Shown one piece after another: positions 44,787-53,977 of a stretch of DNA of 64,000 nt. Within the stretch, counting starts at the first letter, position 1. Every line of letters begins with the position of its first letter. A program made the position numbers and the translations under genes. The notes beneath the pieces were generated by a model, which had not been told where the DNA came from, made no database searches, and was given only the letters and a program-made list of their open reading frames with translations. The DNA comes from Micromonospora rhizosphaerae. Its GTDB lineage: Bacteria > Actinomycetota > Actinomycetes > Mycobacteriales > Micromonosporaceae. The DNA lies in the NCBI RefSeq assembly GCF_900091465.1, contig NZ_FMHV01000002.1, positions 4,216,001 to 4,280,000 on the forward strand. Reading direction: 5' to 3'.

Positions 44787-47405
44787 TCAGGCGGGCGAGG
44801 GCCGGGCCTCCGCCGTCGCCAGGGAGAGCCAGAAGAAGCCGTGACCGGCTACGCCGAGGTCGTACTCGCCGGACTCCTGCACCGTCGGGAATTCGGCGCC
44901 GCCCATGAGCTCCCGGGGCCGACGACCGGCGTACGGGGGCAGGGTCAGCGTCGTCGTCTGTGGGTACCGGGAGAAGTTGAACAGGCACAGCACCTCGTCG
45001 TCGCGCTCGCCGCGGAGGAATGCCAGCACGGCCGGGTTGGTGGAGCGGACGATGCGGCAGCCGGGGCGGGAGAACGCCGTCCAGGCGTGCCGCGTCTCCA
45101 TCAGCTTCTCCACCACGTGCAGCAGGGAGGACCGGGCGCGGAGTTGGTTCTCCACGTTGACCGCCATGTAGCCGTAGATCGACTCGTGGATCAGCGGCGC
45201 CGGCAGGTTCTCCGGCTGTGCCACCGAGAAGCCTCCGTTGCGGTCCGGTGCCCACTGCATCGGCGTGTTGACCGCCCGGTTGCCGGGCAGCGACAGGTTC
45301 TCGCCCATGCCGATCTCGTCGCCGTAGTAGACGACCGGAACGCCGGGCATGGACAGCAACAAGGCGAACGCGAGTTCGAGCTGCCCCCGGTCGTCGTTGA
45401 GCAGGCTGGCCGTCCGCCGGCGGATGCCGGTCGCGCCCCGCATGCGGGCCAGCGGCGCGTACGTGTGCAGCAGTTCCTCGCGTTCCCGCTCATGCAGCAG
45501 GCCCAGCGACATCTCGTCCCCGTCGCGGAGGAACACCGCCCAGTGGCGGTCACCCGGCTGGTCCCGCATCTGTGACAGCACCCGGGACACCGGCCGGTGC
45601 GTCTCGCGCCGCATGGCGAGCAGCAGACTCGGCATGAGCGAGGCGTACATCACGAGGTGGCACTCCGGGTGCTCCGCGGTGCCGAAGTAGGAGCTGGCGC
45701 CTTCCGGCCAGTCCTCACTCCACGCGATGAAGATCCGGTTCGGGTACGTCGAGTCCAACCAGGACCGCAGGTCCCGCAGGTAGCTGTGCGTCTCGTCGAG
45801 TCCCTTGCTCGACGTGCCGGTGCGCTCGAACAGGTAGGGCACCGTGAGCAGGCGCAGGCCGTCGACCCCCTGCCGGAGCCAGAAGTCCATCACGTCACGC
45901 ATCGCGGCCCGCACCTCGGGCGCGTCGTAGTTCAGGTCCGGCTCGTGTTGGCTGTAGCGGTGCAGGTAGTACTGTCGCCGCTTTCCGTCGTACGTCCAAC
46001 CCGCGCCACGGCTGCTGAGCGGTTCGTCCGCCTCGGCGTAGGCGTCGCCCGTGTCCCGCCACACGTAGAAGTTGCCGTACGGGCCGTCCGGGTCGCTCCG
46101 GGAGGCCTCGAACCACGGATGCTCGTCGCTGGTGTGGTTGAGCACCAGGTCCAGCACCACCCGCAGGCCCTGCCGACGGGCGAGGCTCAGCAGCTCCAGC
46201 AGGTGCGACGGCTGCCCGAGGCCGGCGTCGATGGCCTCGAAGTCGGACGCCGCCCTACCGTCACCCAGCGCCGGCGATGCCATGATCGGGTTCAGCAGCA
46301 GGCAGTTCACCCCCAGCCGGCGCAGGTAGTCCAGCTTCTCGGTGATGCCGCGCAGGTCGCCGTGGCCGTCGCCGTCGGAGTCGTAGAAGAACCGCACGTT
46401 CACCTCGTAGAACGTGCTGCCGGCCGCCCAGTTGGGGTCGTCCGGCGGCTCCGGGCCGGGGTCGTTCTCGACCTCGCTGCGGGCGACGCGGAGCCGGCCC
46501 GACAGGGCTTGGCGGGCGCGCGCGGCCACCCGCTCCGCCGGGTCCCGCTCCAGGGTCTCGAGCGTCTCGAACGCGGCCACCAGCTGCTCGCGGCTCCGGT
46601 TCCTGCCGTGCGCCCAGTTGCTCAGCTCGTCCACGGCGAGCACCCGTGCCGACTCGAGCCCGCTGCGGGTGAGCGCGAGGAGGTCGCCCGGGATCAGCTC
46701 GGGCCGCCGGGGCGCGTTGCTGAGGATCAGGTCCCCGACGCCGGCGGCCCGCATCTGCGGGGTCTGCCGGCGTTCCCGGTCGACCATCCGTACCGCCGCG
46801 TAATCGAAGGCCTCCCGGACGCTGATGATCCCGTTGCCGTCGCGGTCGGCCGCGCCGGTCCGCAGCCCCTCGAGAAAGGGGCCGGAGAACGCGGACGGCA
46901 GCGCGTGCTGCTTGTAACCGTCACCCTCGTGTGCCAACTCGGTGGCCCCGGCGGACACCACGACGATGCGGCTGCGGTCCCCGCGCTGCTTGAGGTCGCC
47001 GAAGGCGCCCGCGTGGCAGCAGTCCAGGATCAGGACCAGCCCGCTGGCCCGGCACTCGTCGATCCAGAGCCGCAGCTCGTCGGTCGGTACGGCGGTCGGC
47101 GGAAGGCGGTCCGGGTCGGTGTCGGTTGCCGTCAGGTAGAGGCGATGGCCGTTGTGCAGTCGCCCGTGGCCGGAGTAGTACACGAGCAGGAAGTCGTGGG
47201 GATCGGCGCTCTTCAGGAAGTCGTACAGGGTGACCTGCGCGGTGTGGGAGTCGTCGTCGAGGGAGTCCCGGACGTCGTCGAAGGCGGCGAGGCCGGGGTC
47301 CCGGAGGAGCCGGGCCCAGTCCTTGAGGTCACTGCCGGGTGAGTCGAGGTTGGGCAGTGCTTCGCTGGCGTAGGTGCCCACACCGATCAGGAGCGCACGC
47401 TTCAC
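44787..47405 (-). CDS. Caspase-like protease fused to a catalytically dead GH13 (trehalose-synthase-like) domain
   Basis: The 872-residue product has a C14-type caspase domain at residues 1-235: KRALLIGVGTYASEALPNLD, DFLLVYYSGHG with His80 and LVLILDCCHAGAFGD with Cys130, plus an EF-hand-like loop D187-E198. A linker (240-325) leads to a GH13 domain at 328-870 closely like trehalose synthase (YYLHRYSQHEPDLNYDAPEV; PGVPVVYYGDEIGMGENLSL; NTPMQWAPDRNGGFS). Its catalytic residues are gone: the nucleophile position (GFRLD in active enzymes) is Leu520 in GLRLL, the acid/base position is Trp562 in FIAWSED, and NHD reads DGD (628-630). The GH13 part may therefore sense a glycan and gate the protease. 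An EACC1-like gene lies 33 bases upstream. Confidence 0.9.
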   Translation of the reverse strand: MKRALLIGVGTYASEALPNLDSPGSDLKDWARLLRDPGLAAFDDVRDSLDDDSHTAQVTLYDFLKSADPHDFLLVYYSGHGRLHNGHRLYLTATDTDPDRLPPTAVPTDELRLWIDECRASGLVLILDCCHAGAFGDLKQRGDRSRIVVVSAGATELAHEGDGYKQHALPSAFSGPFLEGLRTGAADRDGNGIISVREAFDYAAVRMVDRERRQTPQMRAAGVGDLILSNAPRRPELIPGDLLALTRSGLESARVLAVDELSNWAHGRNRSREQLVAAFETLETLERDPAERVAARARQALSGRLRVARSEVENDPGPEPPDDPNWAAGSTFYEVNVRFFYDSDGDGHGDLRGITEKLDYLRRLGVNCLLLNPIMASPALGDGRAASDFEAIDAGLGQPSHLLELLSLARRQGLRVVLDLVLNHTSDEHPWFEASRSDPDGPYGNFYVWRDTGDAYAEADEPLSSRGAGWTYDGKRRQYYLHRYSQHEPDLNYDAPEVRAAMRDVMDFWLRQGVDGLRLLTVPYLFERTGTSSKGLDETHSYLRDLRSWLDSTYPNRIFIAWSEDWPEGASSYFGTAEHPECHLVMYASLMPSLLLAMRRETHRPVSRVLSQMRDQPGDRHWAVFLRDGDEMSLGLLHEREREELLHTYAPLARMRGATGIRRRTASLLNDDRGQLELAFALLLSMPGVPVVYYGDEIGMGENLSLPGNRAVNTPMQWAPDRNGGFSVAQPENLPAPLIHESIYGYMAVNVENQLRARSSLLHVVEKLMETRHAWTAFSRPGCRIVRSTNPAVLAFLRGERDDEVLCLFNFSRYPQTTTLTLPPYAGRRPRELMGGAEFPTVQESGEYDLGVAGHGFFWLSLATAEARPSPA

Positions 47406-47438
47406 CGCGGGTGCCCACCGGGTCCGGACGCCTCTGCG

Positions 47439-47864
47439 TCACTCACCATCGACCTTTTGGGTCACTGCGGGCGTGCCCTGTCGGGGCACCGATGCTGCCT
47501 TGATGACCTCGGTCAGGGTCTTCTCCGACACGTCCCGGACGTCGATCTCGGTGCCGTCCGGGAGGCTCATCCGCAGGCGTTTGCCCTTGTTGCGGTCCTG
47601 GTAGCGCTTGATCACCTCGGTCAGGTGCCTGATGTCCGCCGCCGCCCGCTTCGCGGTCGGATAGCTGAAGACGGCGAGGGTGAGTGCGCCGAAGATGATG
47701 CTGACCGGATCTCGCGTCCCCGGCTCGGCCTCCTTGACGAGCTCCGTCGCCTCGACACCCGGAACCTGGTTGAGGTGGTCCTTCAGATAGCGCGCCTGCT
47801 CGGCCAGTTCCTCATCGGTGACCGGTCCGTCGGCCACCACCCGCAAGATCAATCCATCGGCCAT
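47439..47864 (-). CDS. EACC1-like protein (effector-associated constant component)
   Basis: The 141-residue product reads LILRVVADGPVTDEELAEQA, EATELVKEAEPGTRDPVSII, then a hydrophobic helix FGALTLAVFSYPTAKRAAAD, a helix and KRLRMSLPDGTEIDVRDVSE. This layout (small alpha/beta domain, PG motif, one hydrophobic helix, C-terminal beta strands with a PDG turn) matches the EACC1 family described next to caspases, trypsins and other effectors in bacterial conflict systems. It precedes the caspase fusion gene by 33 bases on the same strand, the pairing expected for that family. The ATG at 47864 starts the conserved part. Confidence 0.72.
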   Translation of the reverse strand: MADGLILRVVADGPVTDEELAEQARYLKDHLNQVPGVEATELVKEAEPGTRDPVSIIFGALTLAVFSYPTAKRAAADIRHLTEVIKRYQDRNKGKRLRMSLPDGTEIDVRDVSEKTLTEVIKAASVPRQGTPAVTQKVDGE

Positions 47865-48080
47865 GATCTTATCGTTGCCTCTCCCGGTACGCCGTGCAAG
47901 GGTCCCGGCGGTGGGATCCCGCGCGGGCGCCGGTCGCTTGGCCGGCGGTACGCCCGTCACCACCCGATCCGCCCCGAACGCAGGGCTCGACGGCCGTGCG
48001 CGTGACGTGCATCCGACAGACCCGCGAGGTGGCTACGTGGCCACGCTCGGCGGCTCGCGCGGCAGGTCGACCGTTCGTAG

Positions 48081-48848
48081 TCAGCTCCAGCGAATCTGGA
48101 TCTGTGATCGCCACTGATCGACGACGTCGGATCGGCCCTCCGTTGCGATCTCGTCGGCCCGGTTCCACAGGCTCAGGTAGACCTGCACTGCGCTGCCGGA
48201 GAACACCACGTCCGCCCGATCGGCCTCGACTGGAGTCGTCACTATCGGGCCTTCGCTGATCCGTACCGTCCAGGCATGACCGGTATCGTCGATCCTCACC
48301 AGCACGGTGTACGGTTCGGCCGAGTGGAGCCTGCCCGTCCCACGGGTGATGAAGCCGGTCAGCAGCTCATCGATCCCGTCGGCGGCCAGCACTGGATCGA
48401 TGTCCACGTCCGACGCTCTCGGCCACCGTCCATGAACGGCCGAGATCGCGTCAACGCTGTGGATGGTCGTCTCGTGGGCCTGGCGCCGGGCCCAGAATCG
48501 GCGCGGCGGTGGGGCGTCCTTGAGGAACACCATCGCCTGGGCGTCCTCCGCTGTCGCGTGCAATGTGTCGACCAGGGCGGCGAGGCCGTCCGAGTACCAG
48601 CGGAGCAGATCGGCGGCGGCCTTGCCCTCGGCTTGTGATGCTGAGGTGTCGTGGTCGGTGTCGCCGCGCAGGTTCGCCGCCGCCCATCTGTGCACCATGC
48701 CCTGATGGGTCACGAGCTCGGTGACATCCCAGCCGGGGCATGTGGGGACCGTTGCGTCGAACCCGGCTGCGGCGGCGGCCTCGCGCAGGGCGGCGCCGCT
48801 ACGGACAAGAGCCGCAAGGTGATCTTCCAGGCTCAGGTGGGTCGACAT
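48081..48848 (-). CDS. Maleylpyruvate isomerase family (mycothiol-dependent) protein
   Basis: The 255-residue product has the MDMPI N-terminal DinB-like bundle (ATVPTCPGWDVTELVTHQGM with the metal-binding His, then RQAHETTIHSVDAISAVHGR with the other His residues) and the C-terminal MDMPI_C domain (YTVLVRIDDTGHAWTVRISE, ADVVFSGSAVQVYLSLWNRA). Such enzymes are thought to use mycothiol, a thiol made by actinobacteria. It is upstream of the EACC1 gene on the same strand with about 216 non-coding bases between, so it is probably a separate unit. Confidence 0.9.
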   Translation of the reverse strand: MSTHLSLEDHLAALVRSGAALREAAAAAGFDATVPTCPGWDVTELVTHQGMVHRWAAANLRGDTDHDTSASQAEGKAAADLLRWYSDGLAALVDTLHATAEDAQAMVFLKDAPPPRRFWARRQAHETTIHSVDAISAVHGRWPRASDVDIDPVLAADGIDELLTGFITRGTGRLHSAEPYTVLVRIDDTGHAWTVRISEGPIVTTPVEADRADVVFSGSAVQVYLSLWNRADEIATEGRSDVVDQWRSQIQIRWS

Positions 48849-48980
48849 GGCGGCATGTTAGAGGGCGACGCGATGGAAAGCTGGGGCGGGTTCCGCTGCA
48901 TTCAGCGGTTCGGCGTGTTTGTGATCGTCCGTCGCCTACCTGGCCATGCGGCACGCCGTTGGCTGAGGCCCAGCCCGGCG

Positions 48981-50143
48981 TCAGCGCACCCGATGGCCTC
49001 GGAAAACGGCAGTGACGGCGCGCAGCGCGGTGACGTCGGCGAGGGGGTCGCCTTCCACGGCGAGCAGGTCAGCGTCGAAGCCGGGAGCCAGCCGCCCCTT
49101 GTGCTCGCCGACCCGGCACGCCTCGGCGGCCGATGAGGTCACCGCGCGCAGCGCCGCGACCGGCGGGAACCCGCATTCGACCAACATGGCTGCGCCGTAC
49201 GGCAGGACATCATGCGGCTTGGGTGGCGCAACACCGGCGTCGGTGCCGCACACCAGCGTGACGCCGGCATCCCGCATCCGCCGCAGGTTGGCCACGAAAC
49301 CGTCAAGCCGGGAGGCCAGCCGCGGCGGAGGTGCAAATCCTGGAACAAACCCGAGGGTCGCCGACACGGCAATGCCGGCCCGAGCGATCGCCCCAATCAG
49401 GTCCGGGCGCGAGTCCACACCATCGGCCGTCATGAACGAGCAATGCTCGATCGTGTCGACGTCCGCCGCGAGGGCATTTTCAATGCCCCGTACGCCATGG
49501 GCGTGCGCCGCCACGGGCAACCCGTGGCGGCGAGCCTCCTCGACGGCCGCGCGCAACTCGTCCGGCCCGTACTGCGCCTCGTGCGAGCGCGTCCCGGGCG
49601 TCATCTCGCCGCCGGTCGCCATCACCTTGATCACGTTGACACCCCGTTCCACGCGGGCGCGTACCGCGGCCCGCACACCCTCGACCCCGTCCGCCTCGCC
49701 ACCGAGGAACCAGCAGTGGCCCCGGCTGGTGGTGACGGGCGGGCCGGCCGCGAGGATCTGCGGACCGGATGCGGGTCGGCGGCGAGCTCGTCGCGTAGCC
49801 GCAACGCCAGATAACCCCGGTCGCCCAGATCCCGCACCGTCGTGATCCCCGCAGCCAGGCAGGTACGCGCCGCGGTGCGCATGCGACTGAGCAGCTCCTC
49901 GTCCGGCAGTTCCGCCAGAGCACCGACCGGGTCCGCGCTGGCGTCGAAGACCAGGTGCACGTGGGCGTCGACGAGGCCGGGCAGCAGCGTCGCACCACCC
50001 AGATCGGCCACCTCGGCGCCCGACGGTGGCGCCCCGTTGGCCTGTACGTCGACGATTCGCCCATCGTCGATGAGCACCAGGGGCCGCTCGACCAGGACGG
50101 GACTGACCCCGTCGAACGCAGTGCCGCCACGGATCGCCAACAT
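48981..50143 (-). pseudogene. Amidohydrolase (imidazolonepropionase-like), frameshifted
   Basis: From the ATG at 50143 one frame gives LAIRGGTAFDGVSPVLVERP, LLPGLVDAHVHLVFDASADP (HxH metal site) and GITTVRDLGDRGYLALRLRD. Near 49765-49775 the likeness moves to another frame: GPQILAAGPPVTTSRGHCWF, then GVNVIKVMATGGEMTPGTRS (Lys), VAAHAHGV and IEHCSF (His) and LVCGTDAGVAPP (Asp), ending at 48981. All catalytic residues of a metal-dependent amidohydrolase are present across the two frames; one missing base breaks the gene. Whether it is a real pseudogene or a base-call error cannot be told here. Confidence 0.75.
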
Positions 50144-50550
50144 GTCCGCCACCACCAGACCACCGGCGGCCTCTCGGTCGGACGATCTGCTTACGGGTTT
50201 CGGCCGCTCATCGTCAGCTAAACCCGTCCGACCCGTTGCCGCCATCCGTCGGTCGGCCGCCTTCCTCCCGACTTCGGCCCAGCAGGTGGCAGCGCCCCGC
50301 CGCCGACAGATCAGGGTCCCGTGGTCGCGGTCGGCCGGGCCTCCGGGACGGTGTGGGACCTCCGTCGAGCCGGCCGACACCTCCCCGGTGCCGGCCGGTC
50401 CCGACGTGACCCCCGCCGCCCACTTCAGGCGGCGCGAGGATCAGTTGGCCCGCGGAGGCCCGCCCCACCACCCGGTGGGGAGTCGCTCGCCCACAAGGCG
50501 AGGATCCACAACAGGCACCAGAAACCCGGTGAACGTTAGTGGACACCGCA
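50144..50550. other. Non-coding gap with a short hairpin
   Basis: I see no gene in these 407 bases. CCCCACC (50463-50469) pairs with GGTGGGG (50474-50480) around ACCC and may end the leftward M24 operon. Confidence 0.4.
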
Positions 50551-51717
50551 CTACGCGATGCGCCCCATGCCACGCGGGAAGCGGTGGAGATGGGCACACC
50601 CGTCCGTCGTCACCTGGAAGAGCTCTCCGGTTTGCACCCCTGCCGCGCCATCGGTCGTCGTGACGTTCGGTTGTACGACGACGGTCATGCCTTCGGCGAA
50701 CCGGAGATCGGGCAGCGGCTCCAGGGTCCGACTCCGTGAGCCGAACACGGGCGGCAGGTAGCCGCCTCCAAGGCCGTGCACGAGGTCGTCGACGGTCGTG
50801 AAGCCGGCCTCCTCGATGACGGCAGCCGCCTCGACCACCTCCGGCGGGGTGACGCCGGGCGCGAGCAGAGCCTCGATTCGGTTGAGCGCCTCGTCCGCCA
50901 CCGCGTGGAGCTCCTTGTACAGGGGGGTTGGCTCCGCTCCGACAGTGAAGGTGCGGAGGAGCTGGCCGGGATAGTCGATGCCGTAGCTGGTGCTCAGCTC
51001 GCAGGAGAGGACGTCTCCGGTCGCGAGTCTCCGCTCACCCGGCCACTGAGCAGGCACGCACTGGTCAGGGGAGTTCATGGAGGCGATCGAGAAGTAGTGG
51101 ATGTAACTGGTGCCGCCGAGAGGTAGGTAGCTTCCCTCCACGAGGGCGACGAGCTCGTGCTCCGAAGAGCCCGGGGCAGCCCGCTCCTGCAGTGCCGCGC
51201 AGGAGAGATCCGTCAACTCGGCTGCTCGCTTCAGCCACTCGATCTCCGCCGCGGACTTGCGCAGGCGCAGTCTTGTGTAGGCACCGTTCAGGTCGACCAC
51301 GCCATCTACCGCCGATTCCAGGACACGGAAGGCCTGGAACGGAAGAGCCCCGATCACCCCGACCCGGGAGCCGCCGGCCCCACGGGCTCGCAGCTCCTCC
51401 ACGACGCTGCTCGGCGTATGTCCCGCCCACCGCACCGAGGCCTCGGTGGCCACCCGCCTCGCCTGGGGTAGGTGGTTGAAGAAATGCACAAGCAGCGCGT
51501 CCTGCTCACCGATCGAGTGCACGACGACGGCCTCCCGGGTGACCGGCCAGCCGGTCAGCCACTGCACCCCGCTGCCGGAGCGGTTGGCGCCGTACACCAC
51601 CACGTGCTCGACCTCAGCCTCCCGCATCACCTCGTCGAGGGCGGCGGCACGACCCGCCATCTCCTCCTGGCTGAACCTCGGGGGGCCGGCGGACGGGCTG
51701 GTCGTGCCTGCGGTCAT
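50551..51717 (-). CDS. M24 (aminopeptidase P/creatinase-fold) protein with degenerate metal site
   Basis: The 388-residue product has the creatinase N-domain (HVVVYGANRSGSGVQWLTGW) and the pita-bread C-domain from about 155. The usual metal ligands are mostly replaced: the first Asp is Glu240 (SCELSTSYG), the second is Gln252 (GQLLRTF), the EPG Glu is Gln (VVQPNV) and the last Glu is Gly (GVQTGELF); only the His in VHGLGGGY remains. Creatinase is the known metal-free precedent, cutting a C-N bond. It is the last gene of the leftward operon, three bases after the LacI gene, so it may work on the cluster's substrate. Confidence 0.82.
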   Translation of the reverse strand: MTAGTTSPSAGPPRFSQEEMAGRAAALDEVMREAEVEHVVVYGANRSGSGVQWLTGWPVTREAVVVHSIGEQDALLVHFFNHLPQARRVATEASVRWAGHTPSSVVEELRARGAGGSRVGVIGALPFQAFRVLESAVDGVVDLNGAYTRLRLRKSAAEIEWLKRAAELTDLSCAALQERAAPGSSEHELVALVEGSYLPLGGTSYIHYFSIASMNSPDQCVPAQWPGERRLATGDVLSCELSTSYGIDYPGQLLRTFTVGAEPTPLYKELHAVADEALNRIEALLAPGVTPPEVVEAAAVIEEAGFTTVDDLVHGLGGGYLPPVFGSRSRTLEPLPDLRFAEGMTVVVQPNVTTTDGAAGVQTGELFQVTTDGCAHLHRFPRGMGRIA

Positions 51718-51720
51718 CTG

Positions 51721-52785
51721 TCACCTGCGGGACGGGCGTGCGGTGGAGCCGCGCACGACGAGCGACAGGGGGAGGAGAACCGACCGCGCGGGGCGGGCGG
51801 ACTCCTCGAACAGCTCCAGCAGCATGCGGGCCGCCTCCACCCCGACCTGGTGGTGCGGAACCGCGATCGTGGTCAAGGGCGGACGCAGCTTGTCCAGGAA
51901 GGGCATGTCGTTGAAGCCGACCACGCTCATGTCCCGAGGACAGGAGATCCTTCGTTCGGCGAAGACGTCGTAGCATCCGAGGGCGATCAGGTCGTTGCCG
52001 GCGACGATCGCGCTCGGGTCCGCTCCGGAGTCCAGGAGGTGCCGCAAGGCCCGCGCACCCGCCTCCTCCGTCCAGTACTCGCAGGCGACGATCAGCGACG
52101 GGTCGTCATCGAGACCGTGCTCGTGCAGGGCAGTGCGGAACGCGTTCGCGCGGACGACACCCGTGGAGGTGCTGGTCGGGCCGGCCAGGTGTGCGATCCG
52201 GGTGTGCCCGAGCCCCGCGAGGTGCTTGACGGCCATGGCGACCCCCGCCGCGTCGTCGGGGGTGACGCAGGGAACGTCGACGTTCTCGGTGCGGCGGTTG
52301 ACCAGCACCATCGGGACGCCCTGCTGGTGCAGTTCCCGCAGCAGGGGGTGGTCGAGGCGGGCCGTGGCGATGATGAGACCTTCGACCTGCCGCGACCGGA
52401 GTGAGGCCACGAGGGCCTCCTCCCGGGCCGGGTCGTGGTCGGTGTTGACGATCAGGGCGCTGTAGCCGGCAGGGCCGAGGACGTCCTCGATGCCGCGGAC
52501 GATCGGGGGGAACAGCGGGTTGGTCAGGTCCGGGATGACGAGCCCGATCGTCCGCGACTTTGCGGTCTTCAGGCTGCGTGCGATGGGATTCGGCTGGTAT
52601 CCGAGCGACTCAGCCGCCTTCAGCACCCGCCGGGCCGTCTCCGCGTTCACCAGTCGCCGCGTCTCGGGGTTCAGGGCGCGGGAAGCGGTGGCTGCGTGAA
52701 CACCCGCAGCTTCGGCGACGTCGCGGAGGGTGGGGTTGGGCACGGCAGTGATGATAGTGCGCCTTTTGCGTATTGGCCTGCTCAT
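51721..52785 (-). CDS. LacI-family transcriptional regulator
   Basis: The 354-residue product has the LacI helix-turn-helix, NPTLRDVAEAAGVHAATASR, hinge LGYQPNPIARSLKTAKSRTI, then a periplasmic-binding-protein-like ligand domain (GLVIPDLTNPLFPPIVRGIE, AIVAGNDLIALGCYDVFAER, SVVGFNDMPFLDKLRPPLTT). It sits between the MFS and M24 genes in the operon it probably controls. Palindromes of the LacI type with a central CG lie upstream of this operon, of the divergent hydrolase and of the operon at 56239. The ATG at 52785 gives the normal N-terminus. Confidence 0.93.
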   Translation of the reverse strand: MSRPIRKRRTIITAVPNPTLRDVAEAAGVHAATASRALNPETRRLVNAETARRVLKAAESLGYQPNPIARSLKTAKSRTIGLVIPDLTNPLFPPIVRGIEDVLGPAGYSALIVNTDHDPAREEALVASLRSRQVEGLIIATARLDHPLLRELHQQGVPMVLVNRRTENVDVPCVTPDDAAGVAMAVKHLAGLGHTRIAHLAGPTSTSTGVVRANAFRTALHEHGLDDDPSLIVACEYWTEEAGARALRHLLDSGADPSAIVAGNDLIALGCYDVFAERRISCPRDMSVVGFNDMPFLDKLRPPLTTIAVPHHQVGVEAARMLLELFEESARPARSVLLPLSLVVRGSTARPSRR

Positions 52786-52795
52786 CGTCCACCCC

Positions 52796-53977
52796 TCACG
52801 CCGGTTCCTCCTCCGCCCGGCGCCACGTCGCACGGCCCCACACGGCGAGCAGCGCGAGCGGGATGCTTGTGGCAGCAGCGAGCAGGAAGATCTCTCGGTA
52901 GCGGTCGTCCTGGGCGAGGCCGGAGACCACGACGGCGGCGACGGCGCTGCCGACGAAGAGTGACCCGGCGAAGAGCGACACCACCGTCGCCCGGGCTCCC
53001 GGCAGCACCTCCGTCGCCCATGTCTGCAAGGAGGAGTGCATGGCGGCCCAGGCAAGGCCGAGCAGGAGCGCGACCAGCATGGCCACCGCCGGCGCCTGGG
53101 ACACCGCCATGACGATGCAGCCCACGAGGGCTGCGGCGCCGCCCAGACCGATCAGCCGAGCGGGATGCAGGTCCCTGGAGAGACGCCCCACGAGGCGCGC
53201 GGACACGAAGACGGCGACGCCGTAGACGGCGGTGACGCCGCCGGCTACCGAGGAGCTCACCCCCGTTGCCTCCACCGCTGGCGGCAGCAGGGTGAGCGCG
53301 CCGAGCAGGACGGCACCCTCGATGAACGCCAGCAGGAGGACCAGCACGGTCACCCGCGACCGCATCGCCTGCACCAGCGGTGCGACCACGGTCCGGTGCG
53401 TGCGGGTCACCGCCGGCTCGGCGAGGCGCCCCAGGCCGCCGGCCAGCAGCAGCGCGGAGCCCCCGGTGACGAGGAAGGCCAGACGCCAGGTTGCCACGTG
53501 TGCCAGGAGGCCAGCCAATGCGGACGCGATCGCTGTACCGAGGGCGACACCGACCATGAGCCGGGTGATCTGGCGCTGTCGCTGCGGTGCGGGGACCGTG
53601 TCGCCGACGTAGATCAGTGCGGCGGGAAAGGCCGCTCCGAAGAAGCCGCCGGCCAGGCAGCGGAAGACCGCCAGTGCGAGCATCGAACCGGCGAGTGCCG
53701 AGGCTGCAGTGGTGAGCGCCGACAGGAAGAGGGTGATGCGCAACGTCCGGACGAGCCCCAGCCGGTCCGACACGAGCCCCCAGACCGGCTGCATGAGGCC
53801 GTACGCCACGAAGTAGGCGCCCGCCGCCTGGACGGCGCGGGACAGGGGCACGTCGAGGTCGACCGCGATGGCGACCAGCATCGGGGGCATGGCAAAACGG
53901 TCAAGCGTGCTGACGAGCGCGGTGTACTGCAGCAGCCGGATCGGCGAGGACCAGCGCCGGGAGGCGGTGCCCCTCAT
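52796..53977 (-). CDS. MFS transporter (12 helices)
   Basis: The 393-residue product has about twelve helices. ATLDR-like STLDRFAMPPMLVAIAVDLD and AAGAYFVAYGLMQPVWGLVS, followed by DRLGLVRTLRI, form the first MFS motif; LGTAIASALAGLLAHVATWR is helix 5. It is a single-domain importer or exporter of small organic compounds. Its start overlaps the stop of the SsuA-fold gene by one base, and the LacI gene begins 10 bases after it. Catabolic context favours uptake of the cluster substrate. Confidence 0.9.
   Translation of the reverse strand: MRGTASRRWSSPIRLLQYTALVSTLDRFAMPPMLVAIAVDLDVPLSRAVQAAGAYFVAYGLMQPVWGLVSDRLGLVRTLRITLFLSALTTAASALAGSMLALAVFRCLAGGFFGAAFPAALIYVGDTVPAPQRQRQITRLMVGVALGTAIASALAGLLAHVATWRLAFLVTGGSALLLAGGLGRLAEPAVTRTHRTVVAPLVQAMRSRVTVLVLLLAFIEGAVLLGALTLLPPAVEATGVSSSVAGGVTAVYGVAVFVSARLVGRLSRDLHPARLIGLGGAAALVGCIVMAVSQAPAVAMLVALLLGLAWAAMHSSLQTWATEVLPGARATVVSLFAGSLFVGSAVAAVVVSGLAQDDRYREIFLLAAATSIPLALLAVWGRATWRRAEEEPA

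Noticed and set aside
45597..47342. Long open frame (581 codons) on the plus strand
   Set aside because: It is the antisense shadow of the caspase-GH13 gene and has a composition of Arg, Val, Pro and Gly without any domain.
44787..47405. Plain trehalose synthase or alpha-amylase call
   Set aside because: The catalytic nucleophile, acid/base and NHD histidine are all replaced, and a caspase domain precedes the fold.
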